64,000 nt of DNA, taken from the NCBI RefSeq assembly GCF_001005295.1, contig NZ_LBMK01000005.1:151223-215222 (forward strand), in the 5' to 3' direction. Shown here in pieces: positions 8,350-16,241 of the stretch; the stretch's first letter is position 1, and each line of letters starts with the position of its first letter. The position numbers and the translations under genes are program-made. The notes beneath the pieces are model-generated. The model was not told where the DNA came from. It did no database searches and worked only from the letters and a program-made list of their open reading frames with translations. Origin of the DNA: Streptomyces yangpuensis (lineage in GTDB: Bacteria > Actinomycetota > Actinomycetes > Streptomycetales > Streptomycetaceae).

Positions 8350-8982
8350 TCAGGCCGGGGTCGTCGTGCGGTGGCGGCCCGCAGCGGCGGCGGCCAGGCG
8401 ACCGAGGGCTTCGTCACGGGCGCAGGCGTGCGCGCCGAGGGCGACATGGCGGGCCACGATGCCCCGCTCCGCACGCATCAGGCGCAGGCCGCGGCGCAGC
8501 AGGAACGGCACGGACTTGCGGCCCTCGCGCAGGTCGCGGGCGAGCCGGCGGCGGAAGGTCGTCGAGGGGCGGCCGCGCAGGCAGATGGCGTCGGCGAGGA
8601 GGCCGAGTTCCTGGCAGCGGGCGGCCACGTCCGCGGCGAAGATGCCCTCCGCGATGAACAGCGGGGTGCGGGCGATGTCGAGGGTGTCCCAGCCGGTGCG
8701 GGAGCTGGTGGCGATGTCGTACACCGGTACGTCCGTACGTCCCGACGCGCACAGCTCGGCGATCGCGGCGACGGCGGTGTCGGCGTCCCAGGAGAGCGGG
8801 GAGTCCCAGTCGATGTCGGAGCTGCCCTCCACGAGCGGGAGGGTGGGGTCGTCGGCTTCCTTGTAGAAGTCGTCGAGGCGCAGCACGGGCAGCCCGGAAC
8901 GGGCGGCCAGCGAGGATTTTCCGGAGCCGGACGGACCGGTCAGGAGGACGACTCGGGTCGGCGAGGGGGAGGAAGAGCTCAC
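8350..8982 (-). CDS. uridine kinase-like P-loop kinase
   Basis: A 210-residue P-loop kinase. Walker A is GPSGSGKSS near residue 17, followed by LRLDDFYKEADDP, the nucleoside-binding segment of uridine kinases and phosphoribulokinases, then DIDWDSPLSWD, VPVYDIATS and FIAEGIFAADV. It probably phosphorylates uridine and cytidine with ATP or GTP, feeding pyrimidine salvage, which suits the nucleoside theme of the window. No regulon operator is seen upstream of it. GTG at 8982 is the last start before the conserved VVLLTGPSG strand. The frame is open further upstream through the tandem repeat region, but those codons look non-genic. Confidence 0.82.
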   Translation of the reverse strand: MSSSSPSPTRVVLLTGPSGSGKSSLAARSGLPVLRLDDFYKEADDPTLPLVEGSSDIDWDSPLSWDADTAVAAIAELCASGRTDVPVYDIATSSRTGWDTLDIARTPLFIAEGIFAADVAARCQELGLLADAICLRGRPSTTFRRRLARDLREGRKSVPFLLRRGLRLMRAERGIVARHVALGAHACARDEALGRLAAAAAGRHRTTTPA

Positions 8983-9102
8983 GGGACACCAGTCTGAACC
9001 ATTCCCCCGGGTAGGGGATCCTCCCGGTGACCGGTTGGTGTCCAGGAACACACCTCGACTACGCTGCGTGCGCACGCGACTACGACCACAGGCGGGATCC
9101 TC

Positions 9103-9450
9103 ATGGCACGTCACGCAGCCCCTTCGGCACCGAACCGGCTCCGCAGCGCGGGCCTGACTCTCTCGATGGCCGGCGCCGCGCTGGCGATGGCGGCGGGGGG
9201 TGCGCAGGCCGGTGAGCTGGACGTGCCGGCGGCCCTGGCGGGGGTCACGGACCCGATCGCGAACCTCAAGGTGAACCCGCTGGCCCACACCGGTGTGGAT
9301 CCGCTGGACAACGGGGTCGCCACCAAGGTGGCGGACTTCCCGGCGGTGGGCACGACGGCGGTCACGGGGATCCTCACCCAGGGCCCGTCGGTCGGCGAAC
9401 TCCCCACGGCGGCGGTCTCGTCCCTCCTGGGCCCCCTGGCCCCCCGCTGA
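9103..9450 (+). CDS. small secreted protein
   Basis: A 115-residue exported protein with an N-terminal signal peptide (RLRSAGLTLSMAGAALAMAAGGAQA) and a mature part of about 80 residues without cysteines or known domain. The mature part is rich in short hydrophobic and glycine-containing segments and ends TAAVSSLLGPLAPR. A similar TAAVTGLLGP ending occurs in the small secreted protein at 17152-17400, so the two may be distant relatives. Function unknown. Confidence 0.7.
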   Translation: MARHAAPSAPNRLRSAGLTLSMAGAALAMAAGGAQAGELDVPAALAGVTDPIANLKVNPLAHTGVDPLDNGVATKVADFPAVGTTAVTGILTQGPSVGELPTAAVSSLLGPLAPR

Positions 9451-9527
9451 GCACGCGCTGCGCCCCCGGCGAGTGAGCCGAAGGCGGCGCGTCGGCGAAG
9501 GCGGGCGAGCGCCCGGAGAAACCGTGA

Positions 9528-9771
9528 GGAACGAGCGGTTTCGAGGACGTACGCCCGCCTGGAGCCGACAACAGCGCCGCCGGAGGCGAACCGAGCCCGG
9601 AAAGAGGGAGGAACGAGCGGTTTCGAGGACGTACGTCCGCCTGGAGCCGACAACAGCGCCGCCGGAGGCGAACCGAGCCCGGAAGAGGGGGGAACGAGCG
9701 GTTTCGAGGACGTACGTCCGCCTGGAGCCGGCGAAAGCGCCGCCGGAGGCGAACCGAGCCCGCAAACAGAG
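9528..9771. repeat. 81-82 bp tandem repeat, three copies
   Basis: Three near-identical head-to-tail units begin at 9528, 9610 and 9691, each opening with GGAACGAGCGGTTTCGAGGA and ending near CGAACCGAGCCCG. Copies 2 and 3 contain a perfect palindrome GGACGTACGTCC (9627-9638 and 9708-9719); in copy 1 one base is changed. The array fills most of the 374-base gap between the convergent ends of the small secreted protein and the short aldehyde dehydrogenase. It does not look coding: the open frames through it are highly arginine-rich. The period is too long and the spacers too similar for CRISPR. Confidence 0.85.
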
Positions 9772-9774
9772 GGA

Positions 9775-9801
9775 CCCGGCAGCGCGGGGGACGCTGCCGG
9801 G
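9775..9801 (-). terminator. terminator-like hairpin after the aldehyde dehydrogenase pair
   Basis: CCCGGCAGCG and CGCTGCCGGG form a perfect 10 bp stem with a 7-base loop, 24 bases beyond the stop of the short dehydrogenase gene and directly after the tandem repeats. No T-run follows, which is common for Streptomyces terminators. Confidence 0.65.
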
Positions 9802-9824
9802 GCCGGTCTTGTGGGGGGCGGGTC

Positions 9825-10721
9825 CTAGTAGGACGAGCCGCCCGCGCCCAGCGACCCGGTGGGGTGCCAGACGGTCTTGGTTTCCAGGAACGCCGTCATG
9901 CGCGTGGTGCCCGGGTCGGCGTTCCAGTCGTCCACAGGCTGTGGACGCAGGACGCGCTTGAGGTTGTCTGCCGCCGCGATCTCCAGCTCCTTGGCGAGTG
10001 CCGCATCGGCCCCGGCCAGGTCGATCGCGTTGACGTCCTGGTGGGACGCGAGGTGCGGGCCCATCTCGCCGGCCTTGCCGGACAGGATGTTGACGACGCC
10101 GCCGGGCAGGTCGGAGGTGGCGAGCACCTCGCCCAGGGAGAGGGCGGGGAGCGGTGCCTTCTCCGAGGCGATGACGACGACCGTGTTGCCGGTGGCGATC
10201 ACCGGGGCGATCACGGAGACCAGGCCCAGGAAGGACGAGTCCTGCGGGGCGACGACGGTGACGACACCGGTCGGCTCGGGGGTGGAGAGGTTGAAGAACG
10301 GGCCCGCGACGGGGTTGGCCCCGCCCACGATCTGGCCGATCTTGTCGGTCCAGCCCGCGTACCAGACCCAGCGGTCGATGGCCGCGTCGACGACGGCGGC
10401 GGCCTTCGACTTGGACAGGCCTTCGGCCTCGCCGACCTCGCGGACGAACTGTTCGCGGCGGCCCTCCAGCATCTCGGCGATGCGGTAGAGGATCTGCCCG
10501 CGGTTGTACGCGGTCGCGCCGGACCAGCCGCCGAAGGCCTTGCGGGCCGCGACGACCGCGTCACGCGCGTCCTTGCGGGAGGAGAGGGGGGCGTTGGCCA
10601 GCCACTTGCCCTTGGAGTCACTCACCTCGTACACCCGGCCGCTCTCGGAACGCGGGAACTTCCCGCCCACGTACAGCTTGTAGGTCTTGAAGACGCTCAG
10701 CCGCGTCGAAGACTCAGACAT
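9825..10721 (-). CDS. aldehyde dehydrogenase-like protein lacking the catalytic domain
   Basis: A 298-residue protein matching only the N-terminal, NAD-binding part of the aldehyde dehydrogenase fold (YKLYVGGKFPRSESG, ARKAFGGWSG, VVTVVAPQDSSFLGLVSVIAP, GGVVNILSG). The catalytic-cysteine domain is absent: it ends about 180 residues earlier than a normal enzyme, with a private tail. It overlaps the full-length dehydrogenase gene by eight bases and is co-transcribed with it and deoC. Because 478 plus 298 residues is close to the two-domain ALDH16 family, whose second domain also lacks the cysteine, it may be the non-catalytic half of a split ALDH16. It is not a pseudogene by appearance: coding bias is intact throughout. 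Confidence 0.85.
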   Translation of the reverse strand: MSESSTRLSVFKTYKLYVGGKFPRSESGRVYEVSDSKGKWLANAPLSSRKDARDAVVAARKAFGGWSGATAYNRGQILYRIAEMLEGRREQFVREVGEAEGLSKSKAAAVVDAAIDRWVWYAGWTDKIGQIVGGANPVAGPFFNLSTPEPTGVVTVVAPQDSSFLGLVSVIAPVIATGNTVVVIASEKAPLPALSLGEVLATSDLPGGVVNILSGKAGEMGPHLASHQDVNAIDLAGADAALAKELEIAAADNLKRVLRPQPVDDWNADPGTTRMTAFLETKTVWHPTGSLGAGGSSY

Positions 10722-12150
10722 CGAGGTAGCCCTCCAGGCCGTGGCGACCGCCCTCGCGGCCGAAGCCCGACTCCTTGTAGCCGCCGAAGGGCGAGGTCGG
10801 GTCGAACTTGTTGAACGTGTTGGCCCACACCACTCCGGCGCGGAGCTGGTTCGCGACCGCGAGGATGCGCGAGCCCTTCTCCGTCCAGATGCCGGCGGAC
10901 AGGCCGTACTGGCTGTTGTTGGCCTTGGCGACGGCCTCGTCGGGGGTGCGGAAGGTCAGCACGGACAGCACCGGGCCGAAGATCTCGTCGCGGGCGACGG
11001 TGTGCGCCTGGGTGACGTTGCTGAAGAGCGTCGGGGCGAACCAGTAGCCGGCGGACGGCAGCTCGCAGGCGGGGGACCAGCGCTCGGCGCCCTCGGCCTC
11101 TCCGGTGTCCGCGAGTGCGGTGATCCGGGCGAGCTGTTCGGCGGAGTTGATCGCGCCGATGTCGGTGTTCTTGTCGAGCGGGTCGCCGAGGCGCAGCGTG
11201 GACAGGCGGCGCTTGAGGGAGTCCAGCAGCTCGTCGTGGATGGACTCCTGGACGAGGAGGCGGGAGCCCGCGCAGCAGACCTGGCCCTGGTTGAAGAAGA
11301 TGCCGTTGACAATGCCTTCGACGGCCTGGTCGATGGGGGCGTCGTCGAAGACGATGTTGGCGCCCTTGCCGCCCAGTTCCAGGGTGACCTTCTTGTCGGT
11401 GCCGGCGATCGAGCGGGCGATGGCCTTGCCGACGGCGGTCGAGCCGGTGAAGGCGACCTTGTTGACGTCGGGGTGCTCGACGAGGGCCGCGCCCGCGTCG
11501 CCGTATCCGGTGAGGATGTTGACGACGCCCTTGGGCAGGCCCGCCTGGCGGCAGATGTCGGCGAAGAACAGCGCGGAGAGCGGGGTGGTCTCGGCGGGCT
11601 TGAGGACGACCGTGTTGCCGGTGGCGAGCGCCGGGGCGATCTTCCACGCGAGCATCAGCAGCGGGAAGTTCCACGGGATGACCTGGCCGGCGACGCCGAG
11701 CGGGCGCGGGTTCGGGCCGTAGCCGGCGTGGTCGAGCTTGTCGGCCCAGCCGGCGTAGTAGAAGAAGTGCGCGGCGACGAGCGGGAGGTCCGCGTCGCGG
11801 GTCTCCTTGATCGGCTTGCCGTTGTCCAGGGTTTCCAGGACGGCGAGCTCGCGGCTGCGCTCCTGGATGATCCGGGCGATGCGGAAGAGGTACTTGGCGC
11901 GCTCGGAGCCGGGCAGCGCGGACCACTTCTCGAAGGCCTTGCGGGCGGCCTTGACGGCACGGTCCACGTCGGCGGCGCCGGCCTGGGCGACCTCGGAGAG
12001 GACTTCCTCGCTGCTGGGCGAGACGGTCTTGAAGACCTTGCCGTCGGCGGCGTCGGTGAATTCGCCGTCGATGAAGAGCCCGTAGGAGGGGGCGATGTCG
12101 ACGACCGAGCGGGACTCGGGAGCCGGTGCGTACTCGAAGAGGGATGCCAT
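10714..12150 (-). CDS. NAD-dependent aldehyde dehydrogenase, full length
   Basis: A 478-residue aldehyde dehydrogenase with all key elements: PWNFPLLMLAWKIAPAL around the catalytic asparagine, KPAETTPLSA, FTGSTAVGKAI, the general base in TLELGGKGANIVF and the catalytic cysteine in FFNQGQVCCAG, then EIFGPVLSVL and FGGYKESGFGREGG. It lies five bases behind deoC and overlaps the short ALDH gene. Since DeoC releases acetaldehyde, the simplest role is oxidation of acetaldehyde to acetate during deoxynucleoside breakdown. This substrate is inferred from context; the enzyme class is certain. The ATG at 12150 is the natural start. Confidence 0.92.
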   Translation of the reverse strand: MASLFEYAPAPESRSVVDIAPSYGLFIDGEFTDAADGKVFKTVSPSSEEVLSEVAQAGAADVDRAVKAARKAFEKWSALPGSERAKYLFRIARIIQERSRELAVLETLDNGKPIKETRDADLPLVAAHFFYYAGWADKLDHAGYGPNPRPLGVAGQVIPWNFPLLMLAWKIAPALATGNTVVLKPAETTPLSALFFADICRQAGLPKGVVNILTGYGDAGAALVEHPDVNKVAFTGSTAVGKAIARSIAGTDKKVTLELGGKGANIVFDDAPIDQAVEGIVNGIFFNQGQVCCAGSRLLVQESIHDELLDSLKRRLSTLRLGDPLDKNTDIGAINSAEQLARITALADTGEAEGAERWSPACELPSAGYWFAPTLFSNVTQAHTVARDEIFGPVLSVLTFRTPDEAVAKANNSQYGLSAGIWTEKGSRILAVANQLRAGVVWANTFNKFDPTSPFGGYKESGFGREGGRHGLEGYLDV

Positions 12151-12155
12151 GGTGA

Positions 12156-13124
12156 TCAGTCCACCGTCACGTAGTCGGGACCGGAGTAACGGCCGGTGCT
12201 CAGCTTCTGGCGCTGCATCAGCAGGTCGTTGAGCAGGCTGGAGGCGCCGAAGCGGAACCAGGTGTTGCTCAGCCAGTCCTCGCCCACGGTCTCGTTGACC
12301 AGGACCAGGAACTTGATCGCGTCCTTGGTGGTGCGGATGCCGCCGGCCGGCTTCACGCCGATCTGGATTCCAGTCTGCGCCTTGAAGTCGCGGACGGCTT
12401 CGAGCATGAGCAGGGTGTTGGCGGGGGTGGCGTTGACGCCCACCTTGCCGGTCGACGTCTTGATGAAGTCGGCGCCCGCGAGCATGCCGATCCAGGAGGC
12501 GCGGCGGATGTTGTCGTACGTGGACAGCTCGCCGGTCTCGAAGATGACCTTCAGGCGGGCGGCGCTGCCGTCGGGGCGGACGCAGGCCTCCTTGACGGCC
12601 TTGATCAGCTCGTACGTCTCCAGGTAGCGGCCGGCGAGGAAGGCGCCACGGTCGATGACCATGTCGATCTCGTCGGCGCCGGCGGCGACGGCGTCGCGGG
12701 TGTCCGCGAGCTTGACGGGCAGCGCGGCGCGGCCGGCCGGGAAGGCGGTGGCGACGGAGGCGACCTTGACGTCGGCGCCATTCAGCGCGGCCTTGGCGGT
12801 GGCCACCATGTCGGGGTAGACGCAGACGGCGGCCGTCATGGGGGTCGTACGGTCGGTCGGATCGGGGTTGACGGCCTTGGCGGAGAGCGCCCGGACCTTG
12901 CCCGGGGTGTCCGCGCCTTCCAGCGTCGTCAGGTCGATCATCGAGATGGCCAGGTCGATGGCGTACGCCTTGGCCGTCGTCTTGATCGAACGGGTGCCGA
13001 GGGAAGCCGCGCGGGCCTCCAGGCCGACAGCGTCGACGCCGGGCAGCCCGTGCAGGAAGCGGCGCAGCGCACTGTCGGACGTCGTCACGTCAGCGAATGC
13101 GGTGAGGGTGGTGGGCATGGTCAC
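12156..13124 (-). CDS. deoC: deoxyribose-phosphate aldolase
   Basis: A class I aldolase of about 322 residues that splits 2-deoxyribose-5-phosphate into glyceraldehyde-3-phosphate and acetaldehyde. Visible active-site segments are EIDMVIDRGAFLAG, LKVIFETGEL, the Schiff-base lysine in DFIKTSTGK and the phosphate-binding GVKPAGGIRTTKDA. It is longer than E. coli DeoC, like other actinobacterial members. GTG 13124 is chosen because TATGCT (13131-13136) lies six bases upstream, giving a leaderless transcript; an ATG two codons later (13118) is the alternative. The regulon palindrome abuts the -10 element. The downstream dehydrogenases complete an operon for deoxyribose use. Confidence 0.94.
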   Translation of the reverse strand: MTMPTTLTAFADVTTSDSALRRFLHGLPGVDAVGLEARAASLGTRSIKTTAKAYAIDLAISMIDLTTLEGADTPGKVRALSAKAVNPDPTDRTTPMTAAVCVYPDMVATAKAALNGADVKVASVATAFPAGRAALPVKLADTRDAVAAGADEIDMVIDRGAFLAGRYLETYELIKAVKEACVRPDGSAARLKVIFETGELSTYDNIRRASWIGMLAGADFIKTSTGKVGVNATPANTLLMLEAVRDFKAQTGIQIGVKPAGGIRTTKDAIKFLVLVNETVGEDWLSNTWFRFGASSLLNDLLMQRQKLSTGRYSGPDYVTVD

Positions 13125-13136
13125 CAGATGAGCATA

Positions 13137-13150
13137 TCTACGCGCGTAGC
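13137..13150. promoter_or_regulatory. Nucleoside-regulon operator upstream of deoC
   Basis: TCTACGCGCGTAGC, containing the 12 bp palindrome CTACGCGCGTAG. It directly touches the TATGCT -10 element (13131-13136) of deoC on its upstream side, so occupancy would block RNA polymerase. Confidence 0.85.
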
Positions 13151-13370
13151 GACCTGTCACCCCCCTCTCCCGATTCCGGCCGATCCGCTACGGAATCGAC
13201 ACCTCCGCTCTCCGTTACCGGCCCATGACAGGAGAGCGATCAACCGCGCGCACACGATCAATAGATTGCTGCCCAGCAGCCCGTCAGAAGCTCACCGGAC
13301 GAAAGCCCGACAGGCAGAACGCGGCATGCGGCTCTCCTCCACGTCCCGAACCACGCTTCCAGGAGTCGTT

Positions 13371-14369
13371 GTGCGAACCGCCCTCCATGCCTCCCTCGCC
13401 ACGGCCGTCCTCGCGGGTGCGCTCCTCGCCCCCGCCGCGGGCACCGCGTACGCCGCCACCACCGCCGGGCAGGCTGCGACCGTCGTCCAGGGATCCCCCG
13501 CCGACCGGTTCTCCGGCACCCCGGTGCACCTCGGTGAGGGCCTGGTGGCGGTGCTGCGCCACGAGGCGGAGGGCCCGGAGGCCTGGATCCGGGCCGTCGG
13601 GCCGGACTGGAAGCCGGGCGACAACTACATGTACCGCGTGCTGACCGTGCTGGACCGGATGAACCCCGTCGACTCCGCGAACGGCCTGCGGCTGGAGATC
13701 ACCCGGCTGAACTCCGCCGCGCCGCTCCTCACGGTCACGAAGGCGGGCGTCGCCACGTCCTTCCCGATGCCGCTGTCCGAGGCGGGCCGGACCCACGGCG
13801 CCGAGTGCGTCTCCGCGACGAAGCGGCTCGCTCTGCACGGGACGATGGTCGCCGACCTGACGACGACGCCCGACGGGCCGCTGGTGCAGCTGGTGGACGG
13901 GGTCACCAAGCAGCCCTACGACAGGCTGACGCGCACCGGCCCGGCCCTGGCGAAGGGCGACCGGACCGTCGCCCGCATCGTGAACCCGGGCGCGGCCCGG
14001 CCGTCGTTCGCATACGAGACGCCCGGGCAGGCGGACCCCTTCGGGATCGCGCTCTTCCCGGAGCTCCCCGCGGGCTGCGCGTTCACCTACGCGTTCCAGG
14101 ACGAGGCCCCGGCCCCGAAGCCGGAGGCCACGCCGCCCGCGAAGCCGTCCGCCACGGCCGCCTCCTCCACCGTCCCCGGCGCCCCGAAGGCGCGGACCGC
14201 CGGCCGGACCGCCGCCCTGCCCGAGGACGGTGTCGCCGCCGGGACCGAGCCCTCCGCCGAGAACACCGGCGACTCCACGAACGCCTACGCCGGCGCCGGC
14301 CTCGCGGCCGTCGTCGCCGGCCTCGGCGCGGCCTTCGTCGCCCGCCGCCGCGCCCGCACCCAGCGCTGA
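13371..14369 (+). CDS. secreted, C-terminally membrane-anchored wall protein
   Basis: A 332-residue exported protein. GTG 13371 is chosen because AGGAG lies five bases before it. A signal peptide ends near GTAYA. The mature region of about 220 residues has no domain I recognise and two cysteines. A Pro/Ala/Lys-rich spacer follows, then AENTGDSTNAYAG, a hydrophobic helix (AGLAAVVAGLGAAFV) and a basic tail ARRRARTQR. That layout is a sortase-type or tail-anchor sorting signal, with AENTG in the place of LAXTG. A class F sortase remnant lies immediately downstream, so it may have been that enzyme's substrate. The ORF is open upstream, but the SD supports this start. The 246 bases before it show no clear promoter or riboswitch. 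Confidence 0.75.
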   Translation: MRTALHASLATAVLAGALLAPAAGTAYAATTAGQAATVVQGSPADRFSGTPVHLGEGLVAVLRHEAEGPEAWIRAVGPDWKPGDNYMYRVLTVLDRMNPVDSANGLRLEITRLNSAAPLLTVTKAGVATSFPMPLSEAGRTHGAECVSATKRLALHGTMVADLTTTPDGPLVQLVDGVTKQPYDRLTRTGPALAKGDRTVARIVNPGAARPSFAYETPGQADPFGIALFPELPAGCAFTYAFQDEAPAPKPEATPPAKPSATAASSTVPGAPKARTAGRTAALPEDGVAAGTEPSAENTGDSTNAYAGAGLAAVVAGLGAAFVARRRARTQR

Positions 14370-14377
14370 CGCACCCT

Positions 14378-14629
14378 CTCGTACCGCGCCTCCTCAGGGA
14401 CGTCTCGCGCATCCGCACCGGCGAGGAGATCACGGTCTCGCGGGCCGACGGCACCACCGCCGTCTTCCGTGTCCGCGAGCTGGAGCAGGCCGCCGGGGAC
14501 CGCTTCCCGACCGCCAAGGTGTACGGCGACACCACCCGCCCCGAGCTGCGCGTCATCACCTGCGGCGGCGAGTTCAGCGACGGCCGCCTGCCCGGCAGCA
14601 TCATCCTGTACACCGATCTCGTGGGCTGA
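14378..14629 (+). pseudogene. class F sortase remnant (C-terminal half only)
   Basis: The reading frame that ends at 14629 encodes the C-terminal half of a class F sortase: RIRTGEEITVSRADGTTAV, then DRFPTAKVYGDT, RPELRVITCGGEF with the catalytic cysteine (codon 14561-14563) and a final strand SIILYTDLVG. The N-terminal half with the catalytic histidine, the membrane anchor and any plausible start codon are missing. Recognisable sequence begins about nine bases after the stop of the preceding secreted protein, as if a deletion removed everything in between. It cannot yield a working sortase. Codon bias is still typical, so the loss is probably recent. Confidence 0.72.
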
Positions 14630-14665
14630 TGTGCCCACGCGGGACCGTGGGGCAGAATCGACCCC

Positions 14666-15301
14666 ATGAGCAGCCAGCAGCCGACCGATGAACCGGTCTA
14701 CGAAGACCGGGTCTACCGCTCCACCATGGGCGTCGCCTCGGGGGTGCTGCTGCTCGCGCTGACGGCGTGGCTCTGCGGGGACGCCGTCCTGCGCGGCTCC
14801 GGGAACACCCCGTGGATCGCGCTGGCGGTGGCGCTGTGCCTGGTCCCGCTGATCGTGGCGTTCACGATCCGCCCGGCCGTCTTCGCCAACGACGACCGGA
14901 TGCGCGTGCGCAACCCGTTCCGGATCATCGAGCTGCCGTGGGCCGCCGTGGACGCGGTGCGCTCCGGGTACTCGGCGGAGGTGCTGGCCGAGGGATCCAA
15001 GTACCAGCTGTGGTCCGTGCCCGTCTCGCTGCGCGAGCGGAAGAAGGCCAACCGCCAGCGCCTGCGCCACGAGGGGCTCCGCGACCGGGAACAGCGGTCC
15101 CCCGGCGAGAAGGCCCGGGTCCCGGCCGAGCCGATGCGGGCCAGTGCGGACCGGATCGTCGACGAGCTCCAGCGGCTGGCCGAGCGCGGGGCGGAGCGGG
15201 CCGGCGCCCAGGGCAGTGTGCGCGTGCAGTGGTCGTACGAGATCATCGCGCCCGCCGTGGCCGGCGCGCTGCTGCTGATCGTCCTGCTCGCGGTCCGCTG
15301 A
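14666..15301 (+). CDS. PH-domain membrane protein
   Basis: A 211-residue integral membrane protein. Two transmembrane helices lie near residues 21-40 and 48-68, a bacterial PH-like domain follows (RPAVFANDDRMRVRNPFRII, then ELPWAAVDAVRSGYSAEV), then a charged helical region, and a third helix (IIAPAVAGALLLIVLLAV) closes the protein. The bPH_6-like core is typical of streptomycete proteins of unknown function. CAGAAT (14653-14658) lies seven bases before the ATG, suggesting leaderless transcription. Confidence 0.78.
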   Translation: MSSQQPTDEPVYEDRVYRSTMGVASGVLLLALTAWLCGDAVLRGSGNTPWIALAVALCLVPLIVAFTIRPAVFANDDRMRVRNPFRIIELPWAAVDAVRSGYSAEVLAEGSKYQLWSVPVSLRERKKANRQRLRHEGLRDREQRSPGEKARVPAEPMRASADRIVDELQRLAERGAERAGAQGSVRVQWSYEIIAPAVAGALLLIVLLAVR

Positions 15302-15411
15302 CCCGGCCGGCTGCCGACGGCAGGCTGTCGGTGGCCGACGGCGCCGGTCCGTGCCCGCCGCCACACCCGCCGGGCGGAACCGGGGCCACCACGTGGTGCG
15401 TCCTCGCAGGT

Positions 15412-15990
15412 GTGCAGCGTATTGAGGCCGACGGCAGTCCCGCCGGCGCCACCGCGATCCCCCTCCGTCTGCGACTCCTGGCCGGGGTCCTGCTCGCCGC
15501 CCATCTCCTGGCCGTCGGCTGGCTGACCCTGCGCCCTCTCGACGTTCCCTGGGCCGCCGCCGGCAATCTGTCCCCGCTGGAGGGGATCAGGGCCGACCTC
15601 GCCCTCGGACCGCTGGAGGCCACCCGGCGGATCGGGGAGGGACTCGCGCTGCTGGCCCCGCTCGGGGTGCTGGTACCGCTGGTCAGCGGGCGGCTGCGGC
15701 TGTCGCGGCTGGCCCAGTGGTCCTCGCTCGCGCGGACCACCGCCGCGGGTGCGCTGGTCTCGATGAGTATCGAGATGCTCCAGAGCGGGGTCCCGGGCCG
15801 GGTCGTCGACGTGGACTCGGTGCTGCTCAACACCCTCGGCGTGCTGCTGGCGCACGCTGCCGTCGTACCGGCTCTGCGGGCGCGGATGCGCCGCTCACAG
15901 GCCGTTTATCAGGGGGACACCCCGAGGATTTCCAGGGTCGGGCTCGGCCCGTGGACCGACGTTCTGTCCGCGGTCCAGCGGGAGTATTGA
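15412..15990 (+). CDS. VanZ-like membrane protein
   Basis: A 192-residue membrane protein of the VanZ family. Hydrophobic helices lie around LAGVLLAAHLLAVGWLTLRPL, GLALLAPLGVLVPLV, TTAAGALVSMSIEMLQ and the conserved end segment RVVDVDSVLLNTLGVLLAH, which is the VanZ signature. VanZ relatives are linked to envelope stress and glycopeptide tolerance, but the function of this one is unknown. GTG at 15412 (VQRIEADG) is the best start; the much longer open frame upstream is a shadow of the PH-domain gene. Confidence 0.78.
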   Translation: MQRIEADGSPAGATAIPLRLRLLAGVLLAAHLLAVGWLTLRPLDVPWAAAGNLSPLEGIRADLALGPLEATRRIGEGLALLAPLGVLVPLVSGRLRLSRLAQWSSLARTTAAGALVSMSIEMLQSGVPGRVVDVDSVLLNTLGVLLAHAAVVPALRARMRRSQAVYQGDTPRISRVGLGPWTDVLSAVQREY

Positions 15991-16028
15991 GGCATCGCAA
16001 GAAAGCGGTCCCGACGAAGGAGAACCTC

Positions 16029-16229
16029 ATGAGCGCCCTGGTCCGCCCCCGTGACGGCCGTTGGATCGGTGGAGTCTGCGCCGGACTCGCACGGCGTTTC
16101 GGAATGTCCGCGAACACGATGCGCGCCATATTCGCGGTCTCGTGCCTGCTGCCCGGCCCGCAGTTCCTGATCTACATCGCGCTGTGGGTGCTGCTGCCGA
16201 ATGAGAAGTCCACCTCGGCCGCCTGGTAG
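16029..16229 (+). CDS. PspC-domain small membrane protein
   Basis: A 66-residue protein consisting of a single PspC domain: RPRDGRWIGGVCAGLARRFG, then a hydrophobic helix (PGPQFLIYIALWVLLP). PspC proteins sit in the membrane and take part in envelope stress responses. A good AAGGAG lies six bases upstream of the ATG. The gene stands 38 bases after the VanZ-like gene and could share its transcript. Confidence 0.85.
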   Translation: MSALVRPRDGRWIGGVCAGLARRFGMSANTMRAIFAVSCLLPGPQFLIYIALWVLLPNEKSTSAAW

Positions 16230-16241
16230 CGGGGCCGCCGC

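Noticed and set aside
8350..9765. A 471-residue version of the uridine-kinase-like protein
   Set aside because: The extra N-terminal 261 codons run through the tandem repeats and antisense to the small secreted protein; the kinase fold begins right after GTG 8982.
9528..9771. CRISPR array
   Set aside because: The repeats are 81-82 bp, contiguous and without distinct unique spacers, and no cas gene is present.
10687..12174. Long open frame of about 495 codons antisense to the aldehyde dehydrogenase gene
   Set aside because: Typical shadow frame in GC-rich DNA: composition is Gly/Ala/Val/Asp/Arg repeats without domain, and the sense strand has a clear catalytic enzyme.
13151..13370. ydaO-type (c-di-AMP) riboswitch before the secreted wall protein gene
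   Set aside because: Such riboswitches precede some Streptomyces wall hydrolase genes, but the conserved core and pseudo-symmetric helices are not found here.
15717..16229. A 170-residue protein ending in the PspC domain
   Set aside because: The upstream codons overlap the VanZ-like gene; a good AAGGAG precedes ATG 16029, giving a compact PspC protein.
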